12,345 nucleotides of DNA from Desulfurobacterium sp. (GTDB lineage Bacteria > Aquificota > Aquificia > Desulfurobacteriales > Desulfurobacteriaceae): contig JALSLT010000068.1 in NCBI GenBank assembly GCA_026988135.1, forward strand, positions 1 to 12,345, in the 5' to 3' direction. Both the position numbers and the translations under genes were made by a program. Below are positions 1-6,860 of the stretch, one piece after another. Positions within the stretch are counted from its first letter, which is position 1. Each line of letters begins with the position of its first letter. The notes under the pieces were generated by a model. The model was not told where the DNA came from. It saw nothing but the letters and a program-made list of their open reading frames with translations, and searched no databases.

Positions 1-391
1 ATCTAATTCCCCGTTTTCCGGTTTCAAGATTAAGTTCAAGATTAGAATATCCCGTCATTATTTTTTTAACATAATTTGCAACTTCTTCTCCTATTGGAGC
101 TCTCCCAATATTTGTGTGAATTATTACTCCCGTAGCGTTTATAACTTTTTTAAGATTAAACTCCTCTATACTTTCCTCCAAAATCTTGCTCAAATATTCG
201 TTTAAAATACCATCATATACAGAACATACTTTACCTGAAAGAATATCTTTTCTCAATCTTTCCAAAACCTTCCTTATGGTATAAACTAAAAACTCACGAC
301 TAAAACGCGCTTTTAAATCATCAGGAACGGCGAATAAAAACTTGTCAACAGAAGGCAAAGTCCTTAAAAGCTCTCTTTTTTCCAAATCCAT
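1..391 (-). CDS. selA: L-seryl-tRNA(Sec) selenium transferase, N-terminal part (cut by window edge)
   Basis: SelA is the PLP enzyme that converts Ser-tRNA(Sec) to Sec-tRNA(Sec) with selenophosphate, in the cytoplasm. The frame stays open from an ATG at 391 to the window edge, giving 130 codons of a protein usually about 450 residues long; the PLP-lysine domain lies outside. The N-terminal helical region is followed by the family signature VINATGVIIHTNIGRAPI at about residues 83-100, then GYSNLELNLETGKRG at 114-128, which matches the conserved GYSNLE..L..GKRG stretch of bacterial SelA. A GAGGG ribosome binding site lies four bases upstream of the ATG. The gene diverges from the transglutaminase-like gene across 71 bp. 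Its presence implies that the organism makes selenoproteins; selB, selC and selD are not in the window. Identification is from the motif and is strong despite truncation. Confidence 0.93.
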   Translation of the reverse strand, partial: MDLEKRELLRTLPSVDKFLFAVPDDLKARFSREFLVYTIRKVLERLRKDILSGKVCSVYDGILNEYLSKILEESIEEFNLKKVINATGVIIHTNIGRAPIGEEVANYVKKIMTGYSNLELNLETGKRGIR

Positions 392-451
392 AGAACCCTC
401 TTTGAAAAATTTTGGTATATTTGCTTTTAAATATTATCAAAAGATTGTAAC

Positions 452-456
452 GGAGG
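452..456 (+). promoter_or_regulatory. Ribosome binding site fixing a TTG start
   Basis: GGAGG lies six bases before a TTG at 463. The first in-frame ATG is far downstream, and the TTG-initiated product begins with a good signal peptide, so TTG is taken as the real start. Confidence 0.7.
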
Positions 457-462
457 CGTAAA

Positions 463-2334
463 TTGAGGAATCTAATTATTTTGTTTTTAATTTTCTTTAC
501 CGGTATTGCCAAAGCATCAACTTACGGAGCAAAAATAATCTACGATAACGTTACAGTTGAATTTTTCAAAGACGGAAGAAAAATTTGGAAAGAGGAAAAA
601 GAGATAAAAATTCTAAATCGTCAGGGAACAAACGACTTTGGCGAAATAGTAATTCCATTTTCTCACGAACACCAAAAAGTAAAAATTCTATACGCCTACA
701 CCGTTTTACCTGACGGAAAAATAGTAAAGCCTCAAAAAGAAGCTTTTAATATCGTATATCCCCCATTTCAAGCTATGGCTCCAATATACTCCGATTTGAG
801 ATATCAAACAATCTCAATGCCGGCGACAAAACCGGGAGCTATTCTTAAATACGGCTTCGTAATAAAAACCGTTAAACCTTATATAAAAAATCAGTTCTGG
901 GCTCTAAACTTTTTCCAATCAACTTACCCCATAGAACACACTTCCTTTAGAATAGAAGTTCCAACAGAAAAGAAAATAAAGATAAAAGAATATAACCTGT
1001 CTGATAAACCTACAATCGAACGAAAAAACGGAAAAACAATCTACATCTACAGTATAGATAGTGTTCCTCCTATCAAAGAAGAACAGTCAATGCCTCCTTT
1101 TAGTGAAATCGCCAAAAAGGTTTCAATAACTTCTCTGCAATCCTGGAATCAAATTGCAAAATGGTACACGGAACTTGCGGAAAAAGCCGTAGAACCGGAT
1201 GAAACCGTTAAAAAAACAACTTTAAATCTTGTAAAAGGGATAAGGGATAAAGAGAAACAGATAAAAATCGTTTATAACTTTGTTTCTCAAAACATTAGAT
1301 ATGTAGGACTTGAATTTGGAATAAACGGATATAAACCCCATTCGGCATCTTCTATTCTCAAAAACCGTTATGGAGATTGTAAAGACCATGCCACTTTACT
1401 GATAGCAATGTTAAAAGTTCTCGGAATTAGAGGGTACCCTGTCCTTATCCCAACCATAGGTATTGCCGATATGAACATTAAAATGCCAACACCCTCGGCA
1501 TTTAATCACGAAATAGCAGCAATAAAATGGAAAGGAAAATGGCTTTTCCTTGATACTACTTCCGATACCGTTCCTTTTGAAGAGCTTCCTGCAGCAGATC
1601 AGGGAAGACATGTTCTTATAATAGACATGGAAAATAGAAATGGAATTATCGAAAAAACACCTGTATTTCCACCTCAAACGAACAAAGAAGAGTTCAGAGG
1701 CTCTTTCAATATAGATGAAGAGGGGAACCTCTCAGGGAATTTCCATTTCATATATAGCGGAGTTTACGCCCATAGAGAAAGGGCAATTCTCTCAGGATTT
1801 AACACATCAAATCAGGAAAAACAGTTCGTTGAAAAAATTGCGGCCTCTGTAATCCCCGGCTTTAATCTAAGAAATTTCGAAATATCCAATTATAAAAATC
1901 TTAACCTGAAAAATGTTCGGATTAAAATAAACGGAAACAGTGAGTTTTATGGAACAAAAACAGCTCATATAATGCTAATACATGTTCCTACTCCAACATA
2001 TAAAAGACTTATATCTCTCGTTGCTTCCCGAGAGAGAACCTATTCATATATTATCGGATACAAAATGATGAAACATTCAAAAGTTGAAATAACTATTCCG
2101 AAAGGTTATAAAATCGCTTTTCTACCAGAGGACTTTAACTATTCAAATAACGTCGGTTCAATCAATATTTGGTGGAAAATGAAAGGAAATGATAAAATGG
2201 AGATGGAATTTTCCCTTGTTCTCAAAAAGGAAAAGGTAGCTACAAAAGAATATGGAGAATTAAGAAATCTCTTTAACCTCACGGTAAAAACATTGGGGAA
2301 TCAGATAATAATCCTTGAAAAGGAAAAAAAATGA
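463..2334 (+). CDS. Secreted DUF3857 / transglutaminase-like protein
   Basis: The 623-residue product starts at a TTG with GGAGG six bases upstream. Residues 1-18 form a signal peptide (one Arg, a run of hydrophobics, likely cleavage after AKA), so it should act outside the cytoplasmic membrane. Residues about 20-230 resemble the beta-rich DUF3857 domain that precedes transglutaminase-like cores. The core at about 255-375 has the Cys-His-Asp triad in the expected contexts: YGDCKDH (Cys306), FNHE (His349) and FLDTTSD (Asp364). The rest is a beta-rich C-terminal region of the DUF3858 type. Family members are widespread but mostly uncharacterised; the fold can hydrolyse or cross-link peptide amides, and the substrate here is unknown. 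The stop overlaps the tsaD start by four bases (ATGA), suggesting a shared transcript, although no functional link to tRNA modification is obvious. Family call is strong; function is open. Confidence 0.88.
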   Translation: MRNLIILFLIFFTGIAKASTYGAKIIYDNVTVEFFKDGRKIWKEEKEIKILNRQGTNDFGEIVIPFSHEHQKVKILYAYTVLPDGKIVKPQKEAFNIVYPPFQAMAPIYSDLRYQTISMPATKPGAILKYGFVIKTVKPYIKNQFWALNFFQSTYPIEHTSFRIEVPTEKKIKIKEYNLSDKPTIERKNGKTIYIYSIDSVPPIKEEQSMPPFSEIAKKVSITSLQSWNQIAKWYTELAEKAVEPDETVKKTTLNLVKGIRDKEKQIKIVYNFVSQNIRYVGLEFGINGYKPHSASSILKNRYGDCKDHATLLIAMLKVLGIRGYPVLIPTIGIADMNIKMPTPSAFNHEIAAIKWKGKWLFLDTTSDTVPFEELPAADQGRHVLIIDMENRNGIIEKTPVFPPQTNKEEFRGSFNIDEEGNLSGNFHFIYSGVYAHRERAILSGFNTSNQEKQFVEKIAASVIPGFNLRNFEISNYKNLNLKNVRIKINGNSEFYGTKTAHIMLIHVPTPTYKRLISLVASRERTYSYIIGYKMMKHSKVEITIPKGYKIAFLPEDFNYSNNVGSINIWWKMKGNDKMEMEFSLVLKKEKVATKEYGELRNLFNLTVKTLGNQIIILEKEKK

Positions 2335-3329
2335 AAGTAATAGGCATAGACACATCTTGTGACGACACGTCCGTTGCTGTTTATAACGGAACAACGGGAG
2401 AAATTTTATCGAACATAATCTCCTCCCAGTACAGTGCTCATAAACCTTATGGGGGAGTTGTTCCCGAAATCGCAGCAAGAGAGCATTTAAATAATATGGA
2501 ACCAGTATTCAATAAAGCTCTCAGAGATGCCAATATAACTGTCGAAGAGATTGAACTTGTTTGCGTAACGAATACACCGGGGCTTTTACCGGCAATTCTT
2601 GTAGGTTTTACCTTCGGCAAAGGTTTGGCTTTTGCTAAATATATACCTTTCAAAGCAATTCATCACATAGAAGCCCACATATTTTCTCCATTTATAAAGG
2701 AGAAAGAAATTAAGTTTCCATTTATTTCACTTGTTGTAAGTGGTGGCCATACAATTCTTACCATAACAAGAAACTTTACAAACCATACAATAATCGGGAA
2801 AACTGTTGATGATGCCATAGGTGAAGCATTTGATAAGGTTGCAAAAATGCTTGAACTCGGTTATCCCGGAGGTCCTATAATAGATGAAATTTTCAGAAGT
2901 TACAAAGGAGAATATATAGAACTTCCGAAACCTCAGGTTAAAGGTGTTTCCATGAGTTTCAGCGGCTTAAAAACAGCAGTAAGGCGGCTGGTGGAAAAGG
3001 GATATCCAAAAGAGCAGATAGCCGCATCTTTCCAGAAAACAGCAATAGACTATGTTGTTGGAAAATTAAAAAAAGCTATAAACGAAACAGGAATGAAGCG
3101 AATTTCCGTTTCAGGCGGTGTATCCGCTAACAGCTATTTAAGAGAGAAACTTAATGAACTTCAGAAAAACAGGAAAGTAGAAATACTTGTACCTGAAATG
3201 GAATTTACATCTGATAATGGAGCAATGGTAGCTTTCCTTGGATACAAAATCTTTAAAATGGATGAAGAAATCGGCGACCCTTTTACTTTAAACGCCTATT
3301 CTTCCGTTCCAATTGATGGGGTGGTATAG
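2331..3329 (+). CDS. tsaD: tRNA N6-threonylcarbamoyladenosine (t6A) transferase TsaD
   Basis: TsaD (Kae1/YgjD/Gcp family) transfers the threonylcarbamoyl group from threonylcarbamoyl-AMP to A37 of ANN-decoding tRNAs, working with TsaB and TsaE in bacteria; the older name O-sialoglycoprotein endopeptidase is wrong. The 332-residue length fits the family. Visible signatures are the N-terminal GIDTSCDDTSVA (5-16), the metal-binding HHIEAH motif with His112 and His116, the VSGGH phosphate loop (136-140), SGGVSANSYLR (261-271), and TSDNGAM with the third metal ligand Asp295. The ATG overlaps the upstream stop as ATGA, and the stop overlaps the next gene's GTG by one base, so it is the middle gene of a translationally coupled trio. 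Partners tsaB, tsaC and tsaE are not in the window. The gene looks intact. Confidence 0.97.
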   Translation: MKVIGIDTSCDDTSVAVYNGTTGEILSNIISSQYSAHKPYGGVVPEIAAREHLNNMEPVFNKALRDANITVEEIELVCVTNTPGLLPAILVGFTFGKGLAFAKYIPFKAIHHIEAHIFSPFIKEKEIKFPFISLVVSGGHTILTITRNFTNHTIIGKTVDDAIGEAFDKVAKMLELGYPGGPIIDEIFRSYKGEYIELPKPQVKGVSMSFSGLKTAVRRLVEKGYPKEQIAASFQKTAIDYVVGKLKKAINETGMKRISVSGGVSANSYLREKLNELQKNRKVEILVPEMEFTSDNGAMVAFLGYKIFKMDEEIGDPFTLNAYSSVPIDGVV

Positions 3330-4132
3330 TGTTTGAAAGGTATATGGTAACTCCGGAAATTCCACTTAATTTAGATGAAATTGATGCTAATTTTTCAGAA
3401 AACTTTAAGACTAAGAAAGACCTTGAAAAAGAGTTTTCAAAAATTAAAGACAAACTTTGCGAACTTCAGGATACTCTTTACGCTGAAGGAAAAAGAAGAA
3501 TTCTGATAGTTCTTCAAGGCATGGACACGGCAGGCAAAGACGGAGCTATTAAACATGTTTTTAAAGAGGTACATCTTCAAGGGATAAGAGTCGCAAACTT
3601 TAAAGCTCCTTCAAAAGATGAACTTGCTCATGATTTCCTATGGAGAGTCCATAAAGAAGTTCCCGGAAACGGAGAAATTGTAATTTTCAACAGAAGTCAC
3701 TACGAAGATGTTCTAATAACGAGAGTCCATAACTTGATTTCGGAAAAAACCTGGGTTAAAAGGTATGAACATATAAGAAACTTTGAAAAACTTCTTTTTG
3801 ATGAAGGAACGGTTATTTTGAAATTTTACCTTCACATAAGCAAAGAAGAACAGAAAAAACGGCTTCTCGAAAGACTTAACAACCCTAAGAAAAAGTGGAA
3901 ATTATTGAAAGAGGACGTTGAAGAACGACAATACTGGGAAGACTATCTAAAAGCATATAATGAGGCCATATCGGAAACAAGTACTTTCTACGCTCCTTGG
4001 TATATCATACCTGCAAACAAAAAATGGTTCAGAAACTATATAGTCGCGAAAATCATAACCAAGAAACTGGAGTCGTTAAATATGAGGTATCCTGACCCGG
4101 AACCTGACATAGAAAACATAGAGATATATTAG
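3329..4132 (+). CDS. ppk2: Polyphosphate:nucleotide phosphotransferase, PPK2 family
   Basis: PPK2 enzymes move phosphate between inorganic polyphosphate and nucleotides, acting on NMP, NDP or both. The 267-residue protein has the P-loop GMDTAGKDG (64-72, Lys70 with Asp66), the Walker B-like region IVIFNRSHYEDV (117-128, Asp127), a basic lid segment with many Lys and Arg at about 172-195, and the conserved APWYIIPANKKWFRNYIV stretch (222-239). Length and the single domain resemble the group often named PPK2_rel_1, which includes enzymes that phosphorylate AMP and ADP, so ATP regeneration from polyphosphate is plausible; the exact substrate cannot be read by eye. A GTG start sharing its G with the tsaD stop (TAGTG) is preferred; an ATG at 3344 (residue 6), with AAGG three bases before it, is the alternative. 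Its stop overlaps that of the converging lipoprotein gene. Confidence 0.93.
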   Translation: MFERYMVTPEIPLNLDEIDANFSENFKTKKDLEKEFSKIKDKLCELQDTLYAEGKRRILIVLQGMDTAGKDGAIKHVFKEVHLQGIRVANFKAPSKDELAHDFLWRVHKEVPGNGEIVIFNRSHYEDVLITRVHNLISEKTWVKRYEHIRNFEKLLFDEGTVILKFYLHISKEEQKKRLLERLNNPKKKWKLLKEDVEERQYWEDYLKAYNEAISETSTFYAPWYIIPANKKWFRNYIVAKIITKKLESLNMRYPDPEPDIENIEIY

Positions 4133-4632
4133 AACCCGAGTTTCAAATAAACTTTACCATTCTGAACTTTTATAGATTTTATTTTGCTTTTTTTCTTGAA
4201 AGTATAAACAGGAATTTCTCCTATTACTCTTTTAAAAAACAGAGAAACAACCTTCTTTAAGTTTTCATCCTCCATTTTTTTTCCATTCACTGTTAGTTTT
4301 TCAATTTGAAATGCTTCTATATAAAGTTTTCTAGTAGATTCTTTAAATTTAGGAATCCCTGAGACAGAGATAGTCCCCCTTAAAACGGAAAATCCCCAAA
4401 GCTCACTTTTTAAATATGTTCCTATAAAAATTCGGTTATTATTTATTTTCACTTCAGGATCTCTCAAAGTTACTGTAATATTATCAACTTTCTCCTTTAC
4501 AGGAAAGCCTTTCTTTAACTCTTTTTCTATCCTTTCAGGAGTCAGAACAATAGAATATCCTGGATGGAAATTTTTCACACATCCGGAAAAAGATAAAATG
4601 GCTATAATAATTAGGAAGATTTTTAGTTTCAT
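4129..4632 (-). CDS. Small lipoprotein, DUF1439 / YceB-like
   Basis: The ATG at 4632 is chosen because GGAGG (4638-4642) lies five bases before it; an in-frame GTG at 4644 would place the binding site inside the gene. The 167-residue product opens with Lys residues, a hydrophobic run and a lipobox-like FSGC, with Cys18 as the lipidated residue. The -3 Phe is slightly off consensus. The mature part alternates short beta strands with a helix starting at LTPERIEKEL, and ends with a PVYTF segment and a strand-rich tail. That order resembles DUF1439 lipoproteins such as E. coli YceB, whose role is unknown. No catalytic residues are evident. It diverges over 51 bp from the receiver-like gene (a TATAAA at 4667-4672 could be its -10). 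Its TAA overlaps the ppk2 stop. Lipoprotein call is firm; family assignment is by pattern and moderate. Confidence 0.7.
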   Translation of the reverse strand: MKLKIFLIIIAILSFSGCVKNFHPGYSIVLTPERIEKELKKGFPVKEKVDNITVTLRDPEVKINNNRIFIGTYLKSELWGFSVLRGTISVSGIPKFKESTRKLYIEAFQIEKLTVNGKKMEDENLKKVVSLFFKRVIGEIPVYTFKKKSKIKSIKVQNGKVYLKLGF

Positions 4633-4637
4633 TTCCA

Positions 4638-4642
4638 CCTCC
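4638..4642 (-). promoter_or_regulatory. Ribosome binding site deciding the lipoprotein start
   Basis: On the minus strand GGAGG stands five bases before the ATG at 4632. It decides in favour of that ATG over the GTG codons at 4644 and 4638, which lie in or before the site itself. Confidence 0.7.
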
Positions 4643-4683
4643 ACTTTTACTTTACAAATTTTATCATTTATACGGAGAAAACC

Positions 4684-5001
4684 ATGAAATTGTACCTTGA
4701 CGATAATAGATTTTCGCCACCAGGATATAAACTTGTAAGGACCGTAGATGACCTTAAAAGATTTGTAGGGAAATTTCAGGAGAAAATAGAAACTATTGAT
4801 ATAGATTACGATATGGGAAATTACAGTAAATTTGGGGGAAACGGAGAGGATTTCATAAAATGGCTTGAGGAGATGGTGCTAACGAAAGAAATAAAGCTAA
4901 AGAAGAATATAGAACTTAAATGCCACTCTTCCAATGTGGAAGCCAAGCGAAGAATAGAGGAAACGATAGAAATTATAAAAGCGTTCCTCAGAAACTCTTA
5001 A
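4684..5001 (+). CDS. Small stand-alone receiver-like protein (cyclic-phosphate processing receiver type)
   Basis: The 105-residue protein starts at an ATG with GGAG seven bases upstream. It begins LYLDDNR (Asp6, Asp7), has DIDYDMG (Asp41, Asp43) after the second strand, a GNGEDFIKWL helix, and KCHSSN (His81, Asn84) before a C-terminal helix. This order of acidic pair, D-x-D and H-S-x-N matches the short proteins grouped in Pfam as a receiver domain predicted from gene context to handle cyclic phosphates; no biochemistry is known to me. It is not a classical response regulator: it has no DNA-binding output domain and no sensor kinase neighbour. It lies between a divergent lipoprotein gene and gatC, 62 bases upstream of the latter, so co-transcription with gatCA is possible but a TATAAT between them argues for separate starts. 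Family call is moderate. Confidence 0.65.
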   Translation: MKLYLDDNRFSPPGYKLVRTVDDLKRFVGKFQEKIETIDIDYDMGNYSKFGGNGEDFIKWLEEMVLTKEIKLKKNIELKCHSSNVEAKRRIEETIEIIKAFLRNS

Positions 5002-5027
5002 ATTAAACGGAAAAATAGGAGTATAAT
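4997..5027 (+). promoter_or_regulatory. Probable sigma-70 type promoter for gatCA
   Basis: A perfect TATAAT lies at 5022-5027, 36 bases before the gatC ATG, which would give a leader of about 30 nt carrying the AAGGAGAAGG binding site. The -35 side is weak: CTTAAA at 4997-5002 with a 19-bp spacer is the best I can see, and it overlaps the end of the upstream gene. Confidence 0.42.
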
Positions 5028-5063
5028 TTAGGCTGATAAATTCATAAGAAAAGGAGAAGGTAG

Positions 5064-5354
5064 ATGAAACTTTCAAAAGAGCAGGTAAAACACATAGCTC
5101 TTCTTTCAAGATTGTCGTTAACTGAAGATAAAGTTGAAATGTTTCAGGAGCAGCTAAGCGATATTTTAACTTTTGTTGAAAAGCTAAGCGAGCTTGATAC
5201 AAAAGGGATTGATCCGAAATTCCAAATTATCCCTCAGGAAAATGTATTAAGGAAAGATATTTCGGGAATGAGTTTTCCTTATGAAAAAACATTTATGAAT
5301 GCACCGGAAACAAACGGGAAACATTTCATAGTTCCAAAAGTGGTTAAAAAATAA
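5064..5354 (+). CDS. gatC: Asp/Glu-tRNA amidotransferase subunit C
   Basis: GatC is the small belt subunit that stabilises GatA against GatB in the GatCAB complex, which converts Glu-tRNA(Gln) and Asp-tRNA(Asn) to the Gln and Asn forms. The 96-residue length is normal. Family marks are the N-terminal KLSKEQVKHIALLSRLSL helix, the helix ending in FVEKLSELDT, and the C-terminal PETNGKHFIVPKVV segment that corresponds to the usual PE....F.VP.V ending. AAGGAG about nine bases upstream supports the ATG at 5064. gatA follows after 12 bases with its own CGGAGG site, so the two are one transcript. gatB is not adjacent, which is common in bacteria with scattered gat genes. In such organisms the pathway often replaces a missing GlnRS or AsnRS; that cannot be tested here. 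Confidence 0.93.
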   Translation: MKLSKEQVKHIALLSRLSLTEDKVEMFQEQLSDILTFVEKLSELDTKGIDPKFQIIPQENVLRKDISGMSFPYEKTFMNAPETNGKHFIVPKVVKK

Positions 5355-5366
5355 CGGAGGCAAACA

Positions 5367-6830
5367 ATGGAGTTGATAACTAAATCGTTAAAAGAGCTTT
5401 CTTCTCTTATGTCTAAAAAAGAGATAAGGCCGTCTGAGATAACAGAAGAACTTCTTTCAAGGATTGAGAATACTAAAGATAAATTAAACGCCTATATAAC
5501 TGTGGAAAAAGAGAAAAGCATTGAAGCTGCAAAATTAAAGGATAAAGAACTTGAGAAATTGTCTGAAACAGAAATTCCGGACCTTTTCGGAATTCCACTT
5601 TCAATAAAAGATAATATTCTTGTTGAAGGTCAGAAGATGACCTGTGCTTCAAAAATGCTTAAAGATTTTGTTGCACCGTACGATGCAACCGTCATAAAAA
5701 AATTAAGAGAAAAAGGTGCCATATTTGTAGGAAAAAACAACCTTGATGAATTTGCCATGGGTTCTTCAACGGAGACATCATTTTTTGGGGTGACAAAAAA
5801 TCCGTGGGACCTTGAAAGAGTTCCCGGAGGCTCTTCAGGTGGCTCTGCAGCTGCCGTGGCAGCCCGCTCAGCAATAGCATCCCTTGGCTCCGATACGGGC
5901 GGCTCAATAAGGCAGCCCTGTTCTCTATGCGGTGTGGTAGGAATGAAGCCAACCTACGGAAGAATTTCAAGATATGGACTAACCGCTTTTGCATCCTCTC
6001 TTGACCAGATAGGGCCGATAACAAAAAACATAGAAGATAACGCTTTTCTCCTTAACGTAATCTCAGGACTTGATTCAAAAGATGCAACAAGTGCAAAACT
6101 TCCGATACCAAACTACCTTGAAGCCCTTAACAACGATATAAGAGGTTTAAAAGCAGGATTACCAAAAGAGTATTTTGTTGAAGGGATAGATTCTGAAGTA
6201 AAAGAAGAAGTTATGGAAGCTGTAAAAACCCTTGAAAGTTTGGGAGTGGAAATAGAAGAGATATCCTTACCTCACACATCTTACGCTGTTGAAACGTACT
6301 ACATCATTGCACCTGCAGAAGCATCATCAAACCTTGGAAGATTTGATGGAGTAAGATACACATACAGAGCAAAAGAATATCAAGATTTGATAGATATGTA
6401 CTGTAAAACAAGAGCAGAAGGATTTGGAAACGAAGTAAAAAGAAGAATAATGATAGGGACATATACTTTGAGTGCCGGTTATTACGATGCTTATTACCTT
6501 AAAGCTCAAAAAGTAAGAACTCTCATTTATCAAGATTTCCAGAAAGCATTTGAAAAGATTGATTTTATCGTAACACCAGTTGCTCCTACTACAGCGTTTA
6601 AAATAGGAGAAAAAACTGATGATCCCATAAAGATGTACCTGTCGGATATATTCACAATCGCCCTTAACCTTGCAGGACTTCCGGGTCTTTCAATGCCATG
6701 TGGCTTTGATAGTAAGGGACTTCCTGTCGGCATCCAGCTAATAGGAAAAGCTTTTGATGAAGAAACTCTTTATGCTGTCGGATATAAGCTTGAAAAAGAA
6801 CTTAATATTAACAATTTTCCTAAATTTTAA
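5367..6830 (+). CDS. gatA: Asp/Glu-tRNA amidotransferase subunit A (amidase)
   Basis: GatA is the glutaminase subunit of GatCAB: it releases ammonia from glutamine (or asparagine), which travels to GatB for amidation of mischarged tRNA. The 487-residue protein is full length for the amidase-signature family. The catalytic Ser-cis-Ser-Lys set is visible as Lys81 (PLSIKDNIL), Ser156 (PGGSSGGSAAA) and Ser180 (SDTGGSIRQP), matching S. aureus GatA residues with a shift of two. The stretch GMKPTYGRISRYGL and the late LPVGIQLIG are also typical of GatA rather than of generic amidases. CGGAGG sits seven bases before the ATG. It follows gatC by 12 bases and ends 30 bases before the stop of the converging frdA, with a hairpin in that gap. 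No anomalies seen. Confidence 0.97.
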   Translation: MELITKSLKELSSLMSKKEIRPSEITEELLSRIENTKDKLNAYITVEKEKSIEAAKLKDKELEKLSETEIPDLFGIPLSIKDNILVEGQKMTCASKMLKDFVAPYDATVIKKLREKGAIFVGKNNLDEFAMGSSTETSFFGVTKNPWDLERVPGGSSGGSAAAVAARSAIASLGSDTGGSIRQPCSLCGVVGMKPTYGRISRYGLTAFASSLDQIGPITKNIEDNAFLLNVISGLDSKDATSAKLPIPNYLEALNNDIRGLKAGLPKEYFVEGIDSEVKEEVMEAVKTLESLGVEIEEISLPHTSYAVETYYIIAPAEASSNLGRFDGVRYTYRAKEYQDLIDMYCKTRAEGFGNEVKRRIMIGTYTLSAGYYDAYYLKAQKVRTLIYQDFQKAFEKIDFIVTPVAPTTAFKIGEKTDDPIKMYLSDIFTIALNLAGLPGLSMPCGFDSKGLPVGIQLIGKAFDEETLYAVGYKLEKELNINNFPKF

Positions 6831-6836
6831 ATTAAA

Positions 6837-6857
6837 GGCTCTACGTTACGTAGAGCC
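6837..6857 (-). terminator. Hairpin between converging gatA and frdA; likely terminator
   Basis: GGCTCTACG and CGTAGAGCC form a perfect 9-bp stem around a three-base TTA loop. On the minus strand the stem is followed by TTTAATTTAAAATTT, a plausible though interrupted U-rich tail, so it fits best as the end of the pdxJ-acpS-frdB-frdA transcript. On the plus strand the following bases are CTCCTACTTC, a poor tail, although the symmetric stem might still slow polymerase leaving gatA. It occupies most of the 30 bp between the two stop codons. Confidence 0.65.
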
Positions 6858-6860
6858 CTC

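Noticed and set aside
392..462. Clear divergent promoters between selA and the transglutaminase-like gene
   Set aside because: The 71 bp is AT-rich and holds several partial matches (for example TTGAAA at 402-407), but no pair of hexamers with good spacing stands out on either strand, so none is called.
1411..1677. Minus-strand frame of 88 codons inside the transglutaminase-like gene
   Set aside because: Antisense to the catalytic core, with low-complexity Phe/Tyr/Cys-rich translation typical of a reverse-strand artefact.
4133..4200. T-rich stretch after ppk2 as a possible terminator
   Set aside because: Runs of T are present, but no stable GC-containing stem precedes them, and the bases code for the C-terminus of the lipoprotein.
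5692..6024. 110-codon open frame on the minus strand inside gatA
   Set aside because: It lies wholly antisense to the highly conserved amidase core, and its translation resembles no family I know. It is a by-product of gatA codon use.
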